DNA from: Actinomycetospora termitidis
GTDB lineage: Bacteria; Actinomycetota; Actinomycetes; Mycobacteriales; Pseudonocardiaceae
Direction: 5' to 3'
Assembly (NCBI RefSeq): GCF_030286555.1
Contig: NZ_JASVWF010000012.1
Location: 17,680-81,679, forward strand
Length of the DNA stretch: 64,000 nucleotides
Position numbers and translations under genes: made by a program. Within the stretch, counting starts at the first letter, position 1. The number at the start of each line of letters is the position of its first letter. Of the stretch, positions 1-8,673 are shown in pieces. Below the pieces are notes generated by a model. The model ran no database searches, was not told the origin of the DNA, and saw only the letters and a program-made list of their open reading frames with translations.

Positions 1-226
1 GTAGCGAGCGACCTCCTCGCTCGTGGTGGGTGCCGGCTGCGATCGCGGACTCATCAAGCCTCCGCTCTCCGGTGTCGATCTTCTTCTGCCCCTCGCGCGG
101 TGCCGCCCGACCGGTCGCCGGCGGGCCAGGTGGTCGGGCTTGAACCGGTCGCCTCTAGGAGTGGGCCGCCATCGGCTGGGAGGTCCTCCACCTCGAGTAC
201 ACGTGTCCCCCGGCCCCGTCTGCTCG

Positions 227-251
227 GTTGTGCGCGATCGATGACGGGTAG
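227..251 (+). promoter_or_regulatory. SigF-like promoter of the catalase-fold gene
   Basis: GTTG at 227-230 is followed after 15 bases by GGGTAG at 246-251. This resembles the SigF/SigB consensus GTTT-N15-GGGTAT. Only nine bases separate the -10 box from the ATG at 261, so the transcript would be nearly leaderless. The rest of bases 1-226 holds no convincing gene. A short hairpin (7-bp arms at 5-11 and 17-23) may be a terminator from upstream. The promoter is an inference from motif spacing. Confidence 0.5.
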
Positions 252-260
252 ATCGCTCCC

Positions 261-1313
261 ATGCCCGCACCGCTGCCCTGGACGGACGACGTCGAGCGGA
301 TCCAGCCCGACGAGGCCGAGCACATCCGGCGCTGCATCGACTCGATGCTCCGCGTGAACGCGATGACGTTCGACCTCCACCGGCACGGCGTCCGCGCCAC
401 CCACGCCAAGAGTCACGGCTTCCTGCGCGGGACGCTGACCGTGCACGACGACCTGCCGCGCGAGCTGGCGCAGGGCCTGTTCGCCACCGCCGGCGCGACC
501 CACGACGTCGTCGTGCGCCTCGCGACCGAGTCGGGTCAGCTCGACGACGACCGCAAGGCCAACGCCCGCGGGCTCTCGCTCAAGGTGTTCGACGTCGAGG
601 GCGAGACCCTCGAGCCGGGCACGACGACGCACGACCTGCTGTTCAACACCCTGCCGATCCTCGGACCGGGCACCGCGCAGAAATTCATGGAGCTCTCCGA
701 GATCCGCGAGCGCCACTTCTCCGACGAGAGCGCGATGACCGAGGAGATCCAGTCCCGCCCGGACGCCGAGCAGATGACCGCCTTCCACCGCCTCGTCGGG
801 AACATCCACCCGCTGGCGCACGCCTATTACACCCAGGGCGCGTTCGGGTACGGGGACCATGTCGCGAAGATTTCGGTGTACCCGGGGACGGCCGAGCAGG
901 AGGCGCTCGCCGACCGGGAGGTCACGAGCGACGACGACGGCAGCGTGCTGCGGGCGCTCGTCGAGTCCTGGACGACCGACCGCGAGACCGTCTTCGACGT
1001 CCGGGTCCAGCTGCGGACCTCGGAGGACATGCCGGTCGAGGACGCGTCGGTGGACTGGTCGCAGGACGAGAGCCCCTACCGCAGCGTCGCCACGGTGCGC
1101 CTGCCCCCGCAGCAGCCGTACTCGAACGCCCGCCGGGTCTTCGGCGACGACCGGCTGGCCTTCCGCCCCTGGCACGGCCTCGCCGCGCACCGCCCTCTGG
1201 GCTCGGTGAACCGGCTGCGGCAGCAGGGCTACGAGGCGCTCGGGAAGCAGCGCACCGACCTCAACGCCACCACCGGCACGACGATGACCTCGGCCTCCGA
1301 ACTCCCGGACTGA
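261..1313 (+). CDS. Catalase-fold heme protein (small catalase family)
   Basis: This 350-residue protein matches the short catalase-like family (SrpA-like), which keeps the heme-binding catalase core but lacks the flanking domains of full catalases of about 480-750 residues. Visible family features are an early His in RHGVRATHAKSHG (near residue 43-55), the ARGLSLKVFDVEGE stretch near 96-109, and a hydrophobic core with NTLPILGPG. Family members can act as catalase, peroxidase or peroxygenase, and the substrate cannot be read from the sequence. The ATG lies right after a GTTG-N15-GGGTAG box, suggesting general-stress sigma control. It is monocistronic and convergent with the hydrolase at 1408. 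Confidence 0.85.
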   Translation: MPAPLPWTDDVERIQPDEAEHIRRCIDSMLRVNAMTFDLHRHGVRATHAKSHGFLRGTLTVHDDLPRELAQGLFATAGATHDVVVRLATESGQLDDDRKANARGLSLKVFDVEGETLEPGTTTHDLLFNTLPILGPGTAQKFMELSEIRERHFSDESAMTEEIQSRPDAEQMTAFHRLVGNIHPLAHAYYTQGAFGYGDHVAKISVYPGTAEQEALADREVTSDDDGSVLRALVESWTTDRETVFDVRVQLRTSEDMPVEDASVDWSQDESPYRSVATVRLPPQQPYSNARRVFGDDRLAFRPWHGLAAHRPLGSVNRLRQQGYEALGKQRTDLNATTGTTMTSASELPD

Positions 1314-1407
1314 GCGCTCGCGCAGGGGTTGACGGCCCGGAGAGCCTGACGGCTCCGTGCAGGACGAGGCTGGAGATCGTCCGCCAGGGCTCGTCCGGGG
1401 TCGGGCT

Positions 1408-2268
1408 CTAGCCGGGGAACGCGTCGAGGACCCGGCCGAGGAAGTCCTGGACCGTCGGCAGCATCTGCAGCCCGTTGTGTCCCACTCCGGGGACGAGGTC
1501 GAACCGCGCCTCGATGCCGTGCTCGGCGAAGTTGTGGTGCAGGGCGCGGAGCCGCTCCACCCGGGTGGCGCCGGCGGCGTCGGCGCCCGGCATCCAGTTG
1601 GTGCCGCCCGGGTTGTTGATCTCCCAGGTCTCGACGTCCTGCTCACCGACGACCATCTGCACCGCGACCCGACGCGCCGCGTCGAGGTCGATGTCCTGCC
1701 CGAACCGTTCGGCGAGGTCGGCGGTGCCGAGCCACCACGGGTTCGTCGGGTCGAGCATGGTGATCCGCCCGGGAGCGCCGATCGACGCCGCGGCCAGCCG
1801 GTCGGGGTGGAGGTACAGGAACCGGTGGGTGAACTGCCCGCCGCCGGAGAACCCGTGGAGCAGGAACTTGTCGGTCCGCACGCGATAGCGCTCCCCGACC
1901 TCGTCGACCATGCCGAGGAGCACCTGGTCGAACCGGATGCCCCGGTAGGCGATGAACTTGTAGTTGTGCAGGTCGTCGGGGTCCTCGATACCGGCCGGGA
2001 ACAGGGGTGCCATCACCACGCACCCGTGCTGCTCGGCGAACTCGACCAGGGTGTTCCGGTAGAGCTCCGCGGTCCGTGCGGTGCCGTGCACCACCACGAC
2101 GAGGGGCAGTGGGGTCGACGTCGTGCGGTGGGCCCGGGGCACGTGCAGGGTGTAGCTGAAGCGCTGGTCGACCTGCGCGGCGACGAACGGGGTCGACCCG
2201 GAGCGGTAGAACCCGGTCGGGTCGAGGACCTGGTCGTCACCGAGGTCGTTCGGGCTGTCATCCATCAT
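1408..2268 (-). CDS. Alpha/beta hydrolase, PHB-depolymerase/esterase-like
   Basis: This 286-residue alpha/beta hydrolase has VVVVHGTARTAE (oxyanion region) near residue 60 and the nucleophile elbow LLHGFSGGGQF (G-F-S-G-G) near 150. VGVGHNG-like residues near the C-terminus (LVPGVGHNGLQM) supply the catalytic His. The layout resembles the LpqC/PHB depolymerase esterase group, but there is no signal peptide, so it is probably cytoplasmic. The start is the first of two adjacent ATGs (2268 or 2265). An open frame extends upstream, but it is arginine-rich and not protein-like. The gene overlaps a decayed reading frame upstream. The substrate is unknown. Confidence 0.8.
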   Translation of the reverse strand: MMDDSPNDLGDDQVLDPTGFYRSGSTPFVAAQVDQRFSYTLHVPRAHRTTSTPLPLVVVVHGTARTAELYRNTLVEFAEQHGCVVMAPLFPAGIEDPDDLHNYKFIAYRGIRFDQVLLGMVDEVGERYRVRTDKFLLHGFSGGGQFTHRFLYLHPDRLAAASIGAPGRITMLDPTNPWWLGTADLAERFGQDIDLDAARRVAVQMVVGEQDVETWEINNPGGTNWMPGADAAGATRVERLRALHHNFAEHGIEARFDLVPGVGHNGLQMLPTVQDFLGRVLDAFPG

Positions 2269-2575
2269 CGAACAGTCCAGTCGACGACGAGCGGGCCGGC
2301 AACCGGTCCTCGGTCGGCATCGGTGTGGCCTGCGACAGCTCCTCGATCTCGTCCGGGCCGGGCGTCCGGGTGAACTCGTCGAGAGCGGAGAGATCACCGA
2401 CCCCGGTAGAGCGGGGTGCCGTGCTCCCGCACGCTCGTGTCGTGCTCGCGCATCGCCGCCAGCACCGTGAGCACCGAGCCGATCCGGTAGATGACCACGC
2501 CGGAGCCGATCTCCCGGATCGACGATCGCCTCCAGGTCCGCGCGGGCCGTGAGCGCGCGGCGGCGCCACGACCGG
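2258..2575 (-). pseudogene. Decayed small gene, frameshifted remnant
   Basis: On the minus strand a protein-like stretch, REIGSGVVIYRIGSVLTVLA followed by AMREHDTSVREHGTPLYRG, ends at a stop near 2394. The next protein-like stretch, VGDLSALDEFTRTPGPDEIE, continues in another frame to a stop at 2258. Upstream, ALTARADLEAI sits in a third frame. Amino-acid composition switches cleanly between frames, which suggests two indels in a former gene of about 100 codons. I do not recognise the family. It could also be a chance pattern in GC-rich DNA. Confidence 0.35.
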
Positions 2576-2581
2576 CGCCCG

Positions 2582-3754
2582 TCAGTACGCTCCGATGAAG
2601 ACGTACCTGCCGTCCCAGTGCTCGTCGACGCCGTTCCAGAAGACCCTGCTCCCGGGAACCGAGGCGGCGTGCCGGGCGTAGGCGACGGCCTCGTCGTCGA
2701 AGCCGTGCCGGGAGCTCCGGACGGAGTGGGACAGCGCGGCGTCCTCGCGCAGGGCGAGGATGCCGAGCAGTTCGGCGGAGGAGGCCCCGCCGACGCGGGC
2801 GGACTCCTCGACCGACGCGGCGATCTCCGTGCGGGACCCGTCGCGACGCGCCAGCTTCCCGGTGATCACGTCGACGTTGGCGCGGGTCTCGACGACCCCC
2901 TCGGGCTCCCAGGCCCGCATGCCCTCGATGAAGCGCTGCGCCGCCCGGACGACCCCGGGAGGCGGGGCCAGGCGAATCTCCTCGTGGCGTACCGGGTCGT
3001 CGACGACGACGCCGTCGTCGGGGAGGTCCTCCAGTGCGTCGGGGTCGCCGCGCACCACCACCACCGAGGTGCCGCCGTAGTTCTGGACCGTCCCCCGGAC
3101 CTCCAGATCCACGGTCATCTCCAGGATGCGGCCGAACGAGCTGTAGCAGCCGTCGGGCATGCGGGTCAGTGTGACACTCCACGCCTCGACGTCGTCGATG
3201 TCGGCCTCGACCACGTACCCGTAGTGGGCGAGGTACTCGGTCAGCTCCACGTCGCAGCTCGTGCCGATGTCCTCGGCGACCTCGGCGAGGACCGACTCGA
3301 GGTTCCCGGCATCGCGGATCGTCCACTGCCCGACCCCGCTGGCCCCGTTCGGGTCCTTCAACCGCACCGCCACGAACTCGTCGAGCAGCTCCCGGGCCGC
3401 GGCCGCCAACGAGTCGGGGGAGAAGCAGCTGTACCCGGGCACCGTGGTCCCCCGGAGGTGGCGGGGAAAGCCGAGGTCGAACCACGCGGGGACCTCGGAC
3501 TCGTCGAACGGCTCGTGGACCTGCACCTTGCTCGTCCGTTCCAGCAGCGCCCGCGGCAGCGTCGATCCGTAGATCCACAGCGGGGTGCCGTCGGCGTCGA
3601 CCGGGTCGGACCCCGGCCGGTACTCGCAGAGGTCCTCGGTGGCGACGGCCTCGTGGGCGATCACCACGCGGTAGCCGTCGGGGACGATCTCCGCGCACAG
3701 GTCGACCAGGCCTCGGTCGCGGGCCTCGATGCCCGACAGGTACTCCGTCTCCAT
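2582..3754 (-). CDS. ATP-grasp-like protein, possibly DUF3182-type
   Basis: This 390-residue soluble protein looks like an ATP-grasp member. AVRLKDPNGASGVGQWTI near 150-167 resembles the ATP-binding Lys plus Gly-rich loop. Later acidic segments (ILEMTVDLEVRGTVQNYGG, VVVETRANVDVITG-like) fit the metal-binding half. The overall architecture resembles DUF3182 proteins, whose function is unknown to me. The ATG at 3754 begins METEYLSGIEARDRG. The open frame continues upstream through the opposite face of the MFS gene, but that part is not protein-like. It lies 41 bases downstream of an MFS exporter on the same strand, so a small made-and-exported metabolite is conceivable but speculative. Confidence 0.65.
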   Translation of the reverse strand: METEYLSGIEARDRGLVDLCAEIVPDGYRVVIAHEAVATEDLCEYRPGSDPVDADGTPLWIYGSTLPRALLERTSKVQVHEPFDESEVPAWFDLGFPRHLRGTTVPGYSCFSPDSLAAAARELLDEFVAVRLKDPNGASGVGQWTIRDAGNLESVLAEVAEDIGTSCDVELTEYLAHYGYVVEADIDDVEAWSVTLTRMPDGCYSSFGRILEMTVDLEVRGTVQNYGGTSVVVVRGDPDALEDLPDDGVVVDDPVRHEEIRLAPPPGVVRAAQRFIEGMRAWEPEGVVETRANVDVITGKLARRDGSRTEIAASVEESARVGGASSAELLGILALREDAALSHSVRSSRHGFDDEAVAYARHAASVPGSRVFWNGVDEHWDGRYVFIGAY

Positions 3755-3795
3755 GGCTGCTCCGGCTCCCGGTTCTGCGTCGTCGAAGGTCGGGG

Positions 3796-5343
3796 TCAGT
3801 GGTAGGTGTGGCCCGCGTGCGTGCGCCCGGAGGAGGCGTGCGCCCGGTCGCAGTGACGGTCGTCCGCGCCGGGCTGCTCGTCGTCGAGCTGGTCGTCCTT
3901 CGTGTTCGTCTTCGACGACGACGGCGTCGACCGGCGACGACCCCTCAGGAGGTCGCCCACGCCGAGCGCGAACGCCGCGACCACGAATGCCGTGATGACG
4001 AGCATGCCGGTGCTCAGGGCCGCACCGTAGTCCCGACCCGACGACGCCAGGACGGTGAAGAAGACCGACGCCACCAGGGCGATGCCGATCGAGGACCCGA
4101 TGCGCTGCGCGGTCTGCTGCATGCCCGCGGCAGTCCCGCCCTCGTCGGTGGGGACCTCCTGCAGGGTCAGGGCCTGGTTCGGGGTGATCACCAGGCCGCT
4201 GCCGATGCCCGAGAGGAACAGCGGCCCGGCGGTGAGCAGCCCGACCATGGGCCCGGTCTCCCCGCGCACGATGAGCAGGGTCGAGACGATCCCGACGGCC
4301 ATCACCACGGTGCCCGCCACCACCAGCGGCCGGCCGAAGCGGCCGACGATCCGCCCGCCGATGGCGGCGGCGATCGCCGACCCGACGGCGTAGGGCAGCG
4401 ACGCGGCCCCGGCCTCGAGCGCCGAGTAGCCGAGGCCCTGCTGGAAGTAGACGGTGAGCACGAAGAAGATCGCGGTCGAGCCCGCCATGTAGATCGTGCC
4501 CAGCGAGGAGCCCAGCACGTAGCCGGGGCTGCGCAGCACCCGCCCGTTCGCGAGCGGGTCGCCCCCGCGGGCGGCGTAGCGGCGCTCCCACCAGACGAAC
4601 ACGGCCAGGAACACCGCCCCGATCGCGATCGTCCACCACGGCGCACCCGCCGGGTCGCGGTCGGCGAGCACGAGGGGCAGCAGGACCGCGACGACCGAGA
4701 GGGCGAGCAGTCCGGCGCCGACCGGGTCGAGCGAGACCTGCGTGCTGCGCTCCTCGCGAGGCGGGTCGGCGGGCAGCAGACGCGGGGCGAGCACCAGGGC
4801 CAGCAGGGCGAACGGCAGGTTGACCAGGAACACCAGCCGCCACCCGAACTCGGGGCCGCCGGCCTCGATGAGCAGTCCGCCGACCAGGGGGCCGATGGCG
4901 GTCGAGGAGGCATTGACCGCGCCGAACACTCCGAACGCGGTCCCGCGCTCGGAGCCGGAGAACATCTGCTGGATGAGCCCGAGCAGCTGGGGGTTGAGCA
5001 GGCCGCCGGCGATGCCCTGGGCCAGGCGGGCGACGACGAGCCACAGCGGGGTCATCGCCAGGCCGGCGGCGACGCTGGCCAGCGCGAAGAGCACCAGCCC
5101 GACGATGAACATCTTCTTGCGGCCCCGGCTGTCGCCGAGACGTCCGCCGGGGACGAGCGCGATGCCGAAGGCCAGCGTGTAGCCCGCGACGATCCAGGAG
5201 AGCTCGGACGGGGCGGCGCCCAGGCCGGTCTGGAACGACGGCAGGGCGACGTTGACGATGCTGACGTCGATGAAGATCATGACGCCGGCGGCCATGCAGA
5301 CCGCGAGCGCGCGCCATCGTCCGGGAAGGGGATTCTCGGGCAT
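3796..5343 (-). CDS. MFS drug-type exporter, DHA2 family (EmrB/QacA-like)
   Basis: This 515-residue protein has about 14 hydrophobic segments, typical of the DHA2 drug:proton antiporter family. Visible motifs are FIDVSIVNVALPSFQ in TM1 (motif D1-like), GGRLGDSRGRKKMFI between TM2 and TM3 (motif A), and WRLVFLVNLPFALLALVLA near TM6. It would export hydrophobic or cationic compounds across the cytoplasmic membrane using the proton gradient. The C-terminal tail is polar and ends with a His-rich stretch (HCDRAHASSGRTHAGHTYH), which could bind metal or simply be disordered. It precedes the ATP-grasp-like gene by 41 bases on the same strand, probably in one operon. No regulator is adjacent. Confidence 0.9.
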   Translation of the reverse strand: MPENPLPGRWRALAVCMAAGVMIFIDVSIVNVALPSFQTGLGAAPSELSWIVAGYTLAFGIALVPGGRLGDSRGRKKMFIVGLVLFALASVAAGLAMTPLWLVVARLAQGIAGGLLNPQLLGLIQQMFSGSERGTAFGVFGAVNASSTAIGPLVGGLLIEAGGPEFGWRLVFLVNLPFALLALVLAPRLLPADPPREERSTQVSLDPVGAGLLALSVVAVLLPLVLADRDPAGAPWWTIAIGAVFLAVFVWWERRYAARGGDPLANGRVLRSPGYVLGSSLGTIYMAGSTAIFFVLTVYFQQGLGYSALEAGAASLPYAVGSAIAAAIGGRIVGRFGRPLVVAGTVVMAVGIVSTLLIVRGETGPMVGLLTAGPLFLSGIGSGLVITPNQALTLQEVPTDEGGTAAGMQQTAQRIGSSIGIALVASVFFTVLASSGRDYGAALSTGMLVITAFVVAAFALGVGDLLRGRRRSTPSSSKTNTKDDQLDDEQPGADDRHCDRAHASSGRTHAGHTYH

Positions 5344-5452
5344 ACGGAGTCGTTACCCGGGTTACGGATCGACCATGTGGGGCCCGGGGGCGGTGTGGGC
5401 TTGACCGCGTCGGGCTGTACGGGCTCGTCCGTGTCCCTCGCCGGGGTGGGCG

Positions 5453-5614
5453 TCAGACGTCGGCGAGGACCTGCAGGACGGCGATGCTCCCGGCGTGTCG
5501 CCGGGCGGCCTCGACGAGGAGGTCGTCCAGGCGCTCGGGGTCCGGATCGTCCTCGGCCGCGGTGAGCACGGCGTGGACGCCGGGCCCGTCGAGCTGGACA
5601 CGGGGCCAGCCTTG
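5453..5614 (-). pseudogene. Fragment of a small reading frame without start
   Basis: Between the MFS gene and ssb lies a 53-codon minus-strand frame bounded by stops, ending RRHAGSIAVLQVLADV. Its composition is protein-like (LDGPGVHAVLTAAEDDPDP, then LDDLLVEAA), but there is no ATG and no GTG before the conserved-looking part. It may be the 3' end of a lost gene. Otherwise the 343 bases from 5344 to 5686 hold no recognisable feature. Confidence 0.25.
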
Positions 5615-5686
5615 TCAGGTCCTCTCCGGACGCTGCTGAGCGGGAGCGCGTCACATCAGCACCGAGCGCCACCAGGACGCCCCACG

Positions 5687-6157
5687 ATGTCCACCGCGAT
5701 CCAGGTCACCGGCAACCTCACCGCCGACCCCGAGCTGCAGTACCCGCCCAACGGCCGCGCCGCCGCCCGATTCACCGTCGCGGTGAACGCCCGCCGACGC
5801 ACCGAGGCAGGCGAGTGGGTCGACGGCGAGCCCACCTTCTACCCGGTCGAGACCTGGGGTGAGCAGGGCGAGCACGTGGCCGAGTCCCTGACCAGGGGCG
5901 CCCAGGTCGTGGTCCTGGGGACCGTCAAGGCTCGGTCGTGGGCGCCGACGGAGGGCGAGCGCGGTGGGAAGACCCTGACCCGGCTCGAGGTCACCGCCGA
6001 GACCGTCGCGGCGAGCCTGCAGTGGGCGACGCTGACCGTCACCACGGCCAAGCGGGTCGGCTCCTGGGCGAGGCGCCGGCGGCGAGCAGGAAGCACCGCT
6101 CTCATCGAGCCCTTGCCGGCTCGGCTCTCTGCGGGCGGACCGAACCTGTTGCTCTAG
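5687..6157 (+). CDS. ssb: Single-stranded DNA-binding protein, short variant
   Basis: This 156-residue protein has a clear OB-fold: IQVTGNLTADPELQYPPNG at the N-terminus, ARFTVAVNARRRTEAGEWVDGEP, then a W-containing strand and GAQVVVLGTVKARSW. It would bind single-stranded DNA during replication, repair or uptake. The usual acidic C-terminal tip of SSB proteins (ending DDDIPF-like) is absent. From about residue 118 the tail becomes basic (KRVGSWARRRRRAGS) and ends in LLL, as if a frameshift replaced the tail. It resembles actinobacterial SsbB-type paralogues rather than the main SSB. The ATG at 5687 gives the canonical N-terminus. It is monocistronic. Confidence 0.85.
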   Translation: MSTAIQVTGNLTADPELQYPPNGRAAARFTVAVNARRRTEAGEWVDGEPTFYPVETWGEQGEHVAESLTRGAQVVVLGTVKARSWAPTEGERGGKTLTRLEVTAETVAASLQWATLTVTTAKRVGSWARRRRRAGSTALIEPLPARLSAGGPNLLL

Positions 6158-6307
6158 CAGAGACCTGTCGGCGTTCGAGACCCTGTGAGGGGTCAGCCGC
6201 GCGAGCAAATCTGATCTTCGACCGCGAGCCCCGTAAACAGTTTCCGGACGCTCGCACGATCAGCAATGACGTCATCAATGACGACGTAAACCGCTGACCA
6301 GCCAAGA

Positions 6308-6383
6308 TGGTGCGCCGTCAGGGACTCGAACCCCGAACCCAGTGATTAAGAGTCACTTGCTCTGCCCATTGAGCTAACGGCGC
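6308..6383 (-). tRNA. tRNA-Lys (anticodon CTT)
   Basis: The minus strand folds as a cloverleaf starting GCGCCGTTAGCTCA. Its anticodon arm (stem AGTGA/TCACT, loop CTCTTAA) gives anticodon CTT, and the T-arm is GGTTCGAGTCC. Acceptor bases pair GCGCCGT with ACGGCGC, the discriminator is A, and CCA is encoded (6308-6310). Confidence 0.95.
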
Positions 6384-6445
6384 GTGACCAGAAGACTAAC
6401 ATTGCTGATCTTCCAGTCCGGCAGCGGGGGTACCACTGCCGTCCG

Positions 6446-6519
6446 GGTGAGTGACGGGACTTGAACCCGCGACACCTGGGATCACAACCCAGTGCTCTGC
6501 CAACTGAGCTACACCCACC
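6446..6519 (-). tRNA. tRNA-His (anticodon GTG)
   Basis: The minus strand gives an acceptor GTGGGTG paired with CACTCAC. The anticodon arm CTGGG/CCCAG has loop TTGTGAT (anticodon GTG), with T-loop GGTTCAAGTCC. An extra G at 6519 (the -1 position) pairs with C73, a hallmark of tRNA-His. CCA is not encoded. Confidence 0.95.
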
Positions 6520-6746
6520 ATTGGCTGCCACCGGCGTCCCGGCGACGACGTAGAGACTACCCGCCGCGGTCCAGCCGGTTGCCACCGGGGCGGATCGCTC
6601 GCCGGCCTGTCGCGGTGAACCGACGGGACGTCGGTGCCTTGTCGCTCTGAATCACCGCGACGAGGCCGTGGCAGGGGGCCGGGAGCCCGCGACCAGCCGG
6701 TGCCGGGACCCGGTCCGCCGCATGACGCGGGTCGTACTCCCGGCGT

Positions 6747-6783
6747 TTGTGACGTCCAGTGTCAGCATGGCCGCACTGCTGAC
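6747..6783 (-). repeat. Palindromic repeat family A, copy 1
   Basis: On the minus strand this reads GTCAGCA, then a 9-base loop, then TGCTGAC, followed by a conserved tail ending GGACGTCACAAA. The same element occurs at 7478, 29709 and 53021 and, altered, twice inside the gene at 53091. It lies between orn and the tRNA genes. Confidence 0.8.
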
Positions 6784-6810
6784 GGACCGAGAGCCGACCC
6801 ACACCCGCCG

Positions 6811-7419
6811 TCAGGAACCGTCCGCGTCGACGACGTCGGCGGCAGCCGCGCGGGCCTGGTCGGTCGTCGGGCCGGGGAGCGGCACGAACGCGGTGCGGCG
6901 GTAGTACTCGAGCTCGCGGATCGACTCCCGCGCATCGGCCAGGGCGCGGTGGGCGAGGCCCTTCTCCGGCTGGGCGTAGTAGATGCGCGGGTACCAGCGC
7001 CGGCACAGCTCCTTGATCGAGCTGACGTCGATCATGCGGTAGTGCAGGTGGGCGTCCAGCTCCGGCATGTCCCGGGCGATGAAGCCGCGGTCGGTGGCGA
7101 TCGAGTTGCCGCACAGGGGAGCGGTGCGCGCATCCGGGACGTGCTCGCGGATGTAGTCCAGGACCAGCTTCTCGGCCTCGGCGAGCGTCACCGTCGACGC
7201 CCGGACCTCCTCGGTCAGCCCCGACTTCGCGTGCATCTCGACGACGACCTCGGGCATGTTCTCGAGGTCCTCGTCCGACGCGTGGATGACCACGTCCACG
7301 CCCTCACCCAGCGGGACGAGCTCCTGGTCGGTCACGAGCGCCGCGATCTCGATGAGCTTGTCCTTGCCGAGGTCGAGCCCGGTCATCTCGCAGTCGAGCC
7401 ACACCAGCCGTCCGTTCAC
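6811..7419 (-). CDS. orn: Oligoribonuclease
   Basis: Orn degrades 2-5-nucleotide RNA fragments, including pGpG from cyclic-di-GMP turnover, to mononucleotides in the cytoplasm. The 202-residue protein has the DEDDh exonuclease signature: [12 protein letters not shown] at residues 5-16 (first D and E), [12 protein letters not shown] near 102-113, and [11 protein letters not shown] near 157-167 carrying the catalytic His and last Asp. Length and sequence are typical of actinobacterial Orn. Its ATG ([14 protein letters not shown]) is unambiguous. Family A repeats flank it on both sides. Confidence 0.97.
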   Translation of the reverse strand: MNGRLVWLDCEMTGLDLGKDKLIEIAALVTDQELVPLGEGVDVVIHASDEDLENMPEVVVEMHAKSGLTEEVRASTVTLAEAEKLVLDYIREHVPDARTAPLCGNSIATDRGFIARDMPELDAHLHYRMIDVSSIKELCRRWYPRIYYAQPEKGLAHRALADARESIRELEYYRRTAFVPLPGPTTDQARAAAADVVDADGS

Positions 7420-7477
7420 CCGGACGACCCTACTGATCTCGGCGGATCCCGGCGCGCGGGCGGCGTACCACCGGCGA

Positions 7478-7515
7478 TTGTGACGTCCAGCGTCAGTATG
7501 GCCGCACTGCTGACA
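7478..7515 (-). repeat. Palindromic repeat family A, copy 2
   Basis: On the minus strand this is GGTGTCAGCAGTGCGGCCAT followed by ACTGACGCTGGACGTCACAA. One arm carries a substitution (ACTGAC for GCTGAC). It sits in the 105-base gap between orn and the acyl-CoA dehydrogenase gene. Confidence 0.8.
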
Positions 7516-7524
7516 CCCGGGGCC

Positions 7525-8616
7525 TCACGAACCCGAGAACGCCGCCAGCTGCGCCGCCCGGACGTCGTCGGTCTGGGCCTGCACCAGGTGGAACATCGCC
7601 TCGCGGGACCAGCGCTGCTCGTGCGAGGACGAGTACATCGCCGACCCGCCGCGCGCGGCGACGAGCCCGGCGGCCGCCCGGACGGTCAGCTCCGCGATCC
7701 GGCCGCGCAGCTCCAGCCGCTCCTCGACGAAGCGGTCCCGCTGCGCACTGAACTTCAGCTCGTACGCCCGCTCGCGCAGCGGCCACGCCGTCGCCGCCAG
7801 GGCCTGGGCCTCCTCGACGGCGGCAGGGCGGTCGCGCTCGTGGCCGGTGCGGAGCGTCTCGTCGATCACCCGGAGCAGGAGCCCCATCGTCGCGGGCTTG
7901 GTGTCCACGACGGTGCCGGCGTCGCGCCGGCGCCACTCGTCGACCGGCACGACGGCGGCCACCTCGTCGGGGCCCACGGCCACGTCGTGCAGCGACAGCC
8001 CGACCGTGCGCGTCCCGCCCATGACGGCCAGCGAGTACGGCTCGGAGGCGGTGAGCCCGCGCCGCTCGTGGGCGGGGAGCAGGGCGAACACGATCTCGCC
8101 GGAGTCGGCGACCGCCGCGATCAGCACGAGGTCGACCAGCCCCCACCCGGTGCACCACTCCGCCCGACCCGTGAACCGCCACCCGGACCGGCCGTCGGGA
8201 ACGGCCGTGATCGCTGGTGGACCCGGACGGCGCAGGTGCGCGACGGCGATCCCGCCGAGCTCGTCGCCGCGGCACAGCGCCTCGCGGTACTGCTCGGCCG
8301 CGGGGTACGACGAGTCCAGGGTCAGCTTCTGCGGCGTGCGGTGCTGGGTGAGGACGAACCACGACGCCGCGTCGGCCCCGGCGAGGATCTCCTCGACCTC
8401 GGACAGCGCGCGCTCGTCGCGCCCCAGCCCGCCGTGCTCGGCGGGGGCCGCCACGCTGTAGAGCCCCTGCGCGGCCAGCCAGCGCAGGATGCAGCGCTGC
8501 ACGCCGATCGCGGGGTCGTCGCTGTCGGCGGCGTTCTCGAGCAGCATCTCGGCGGCACCGCGCGCGAGGGCGAGCGGGTCACTGCCGAGCGTCAGGTCCG
8601 GGGGGTGGACGCTCAT
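7525..8616 (-). CDS. Acyl-CoA dehydrogenase-family protein
   Basis: This 363-residue flavoprotein belongs to the acyl-CoA dehydrogenase superfamily. The N-terminal half has AAPAEHGGLGRDERALSEVEE near residue 57-77, where the family places its substrate and FAD contacts. The FAD-binding beta region shows WRFTGRAEWCTGWGLVDLVL near 147-166. The usual C-terminal catalytic Glu motif is not evident, so it may be an acyl-CoA-oxidase-like or degenerate member rather than a true beta-oxidation dehydrogenase. It is the last gene of an operon with the acyl-CoA ligase (57 bases upstream) and acyl-CoA reductase, which supports a role in lipid metabolism. The ATG at 8616 is the natural N-terminus. Confidence 0.7.
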   Translation of the reverse strand: MSVHPPDLTLGSDPLALARGAAEMLLENAADSDDPAIGVQRCILRWLAAQGLYSVAAPAEHGGLGRDERALSEVEEILAGADAASWFVLTQHRTPQKLTLDSSYPAAEQYREALCRGDELGGIAVAHLRRPGPPAITAVPDGRSGWRFTGRAEWCTGWGLVDLVLIAAVADSGEIVFALLPAHERRGLTASEPYSLAVMGGTRTVGLSLHDVAVGPDEVAAVVPVDEWRRRDAGTVVDTKPATMGLLLRVIDETLRTGHERDRPAAVEEAQALAATAWPLRERAYELKFSAQRDRFVEERLELRGRIAELTVRAAAGLVAARGGSAMYSSSHEQRWSREAMFHLVQAQTDDVRAAQLAAFSGS

Positions 8617-8673
8617 GACCTCAGGGTCTCCAAGGGGAGCGGGGGAGTCGAGATCCTGTCTACCAGCGGGAGG

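Noticed and set aside
6267..6276. ATGACGTCAT palindrome near the tRNA genes as an operator
   Set aside because: It is a short palindrome with no repeat nearby and no adjacent regulator; chance is sufficient.
6747..7515. Two family A copies as inverted terminal repeats of a mobile element containing orn
   Set aside because: They are in the same orientation, further copies lie far away, and no transposase is between them.
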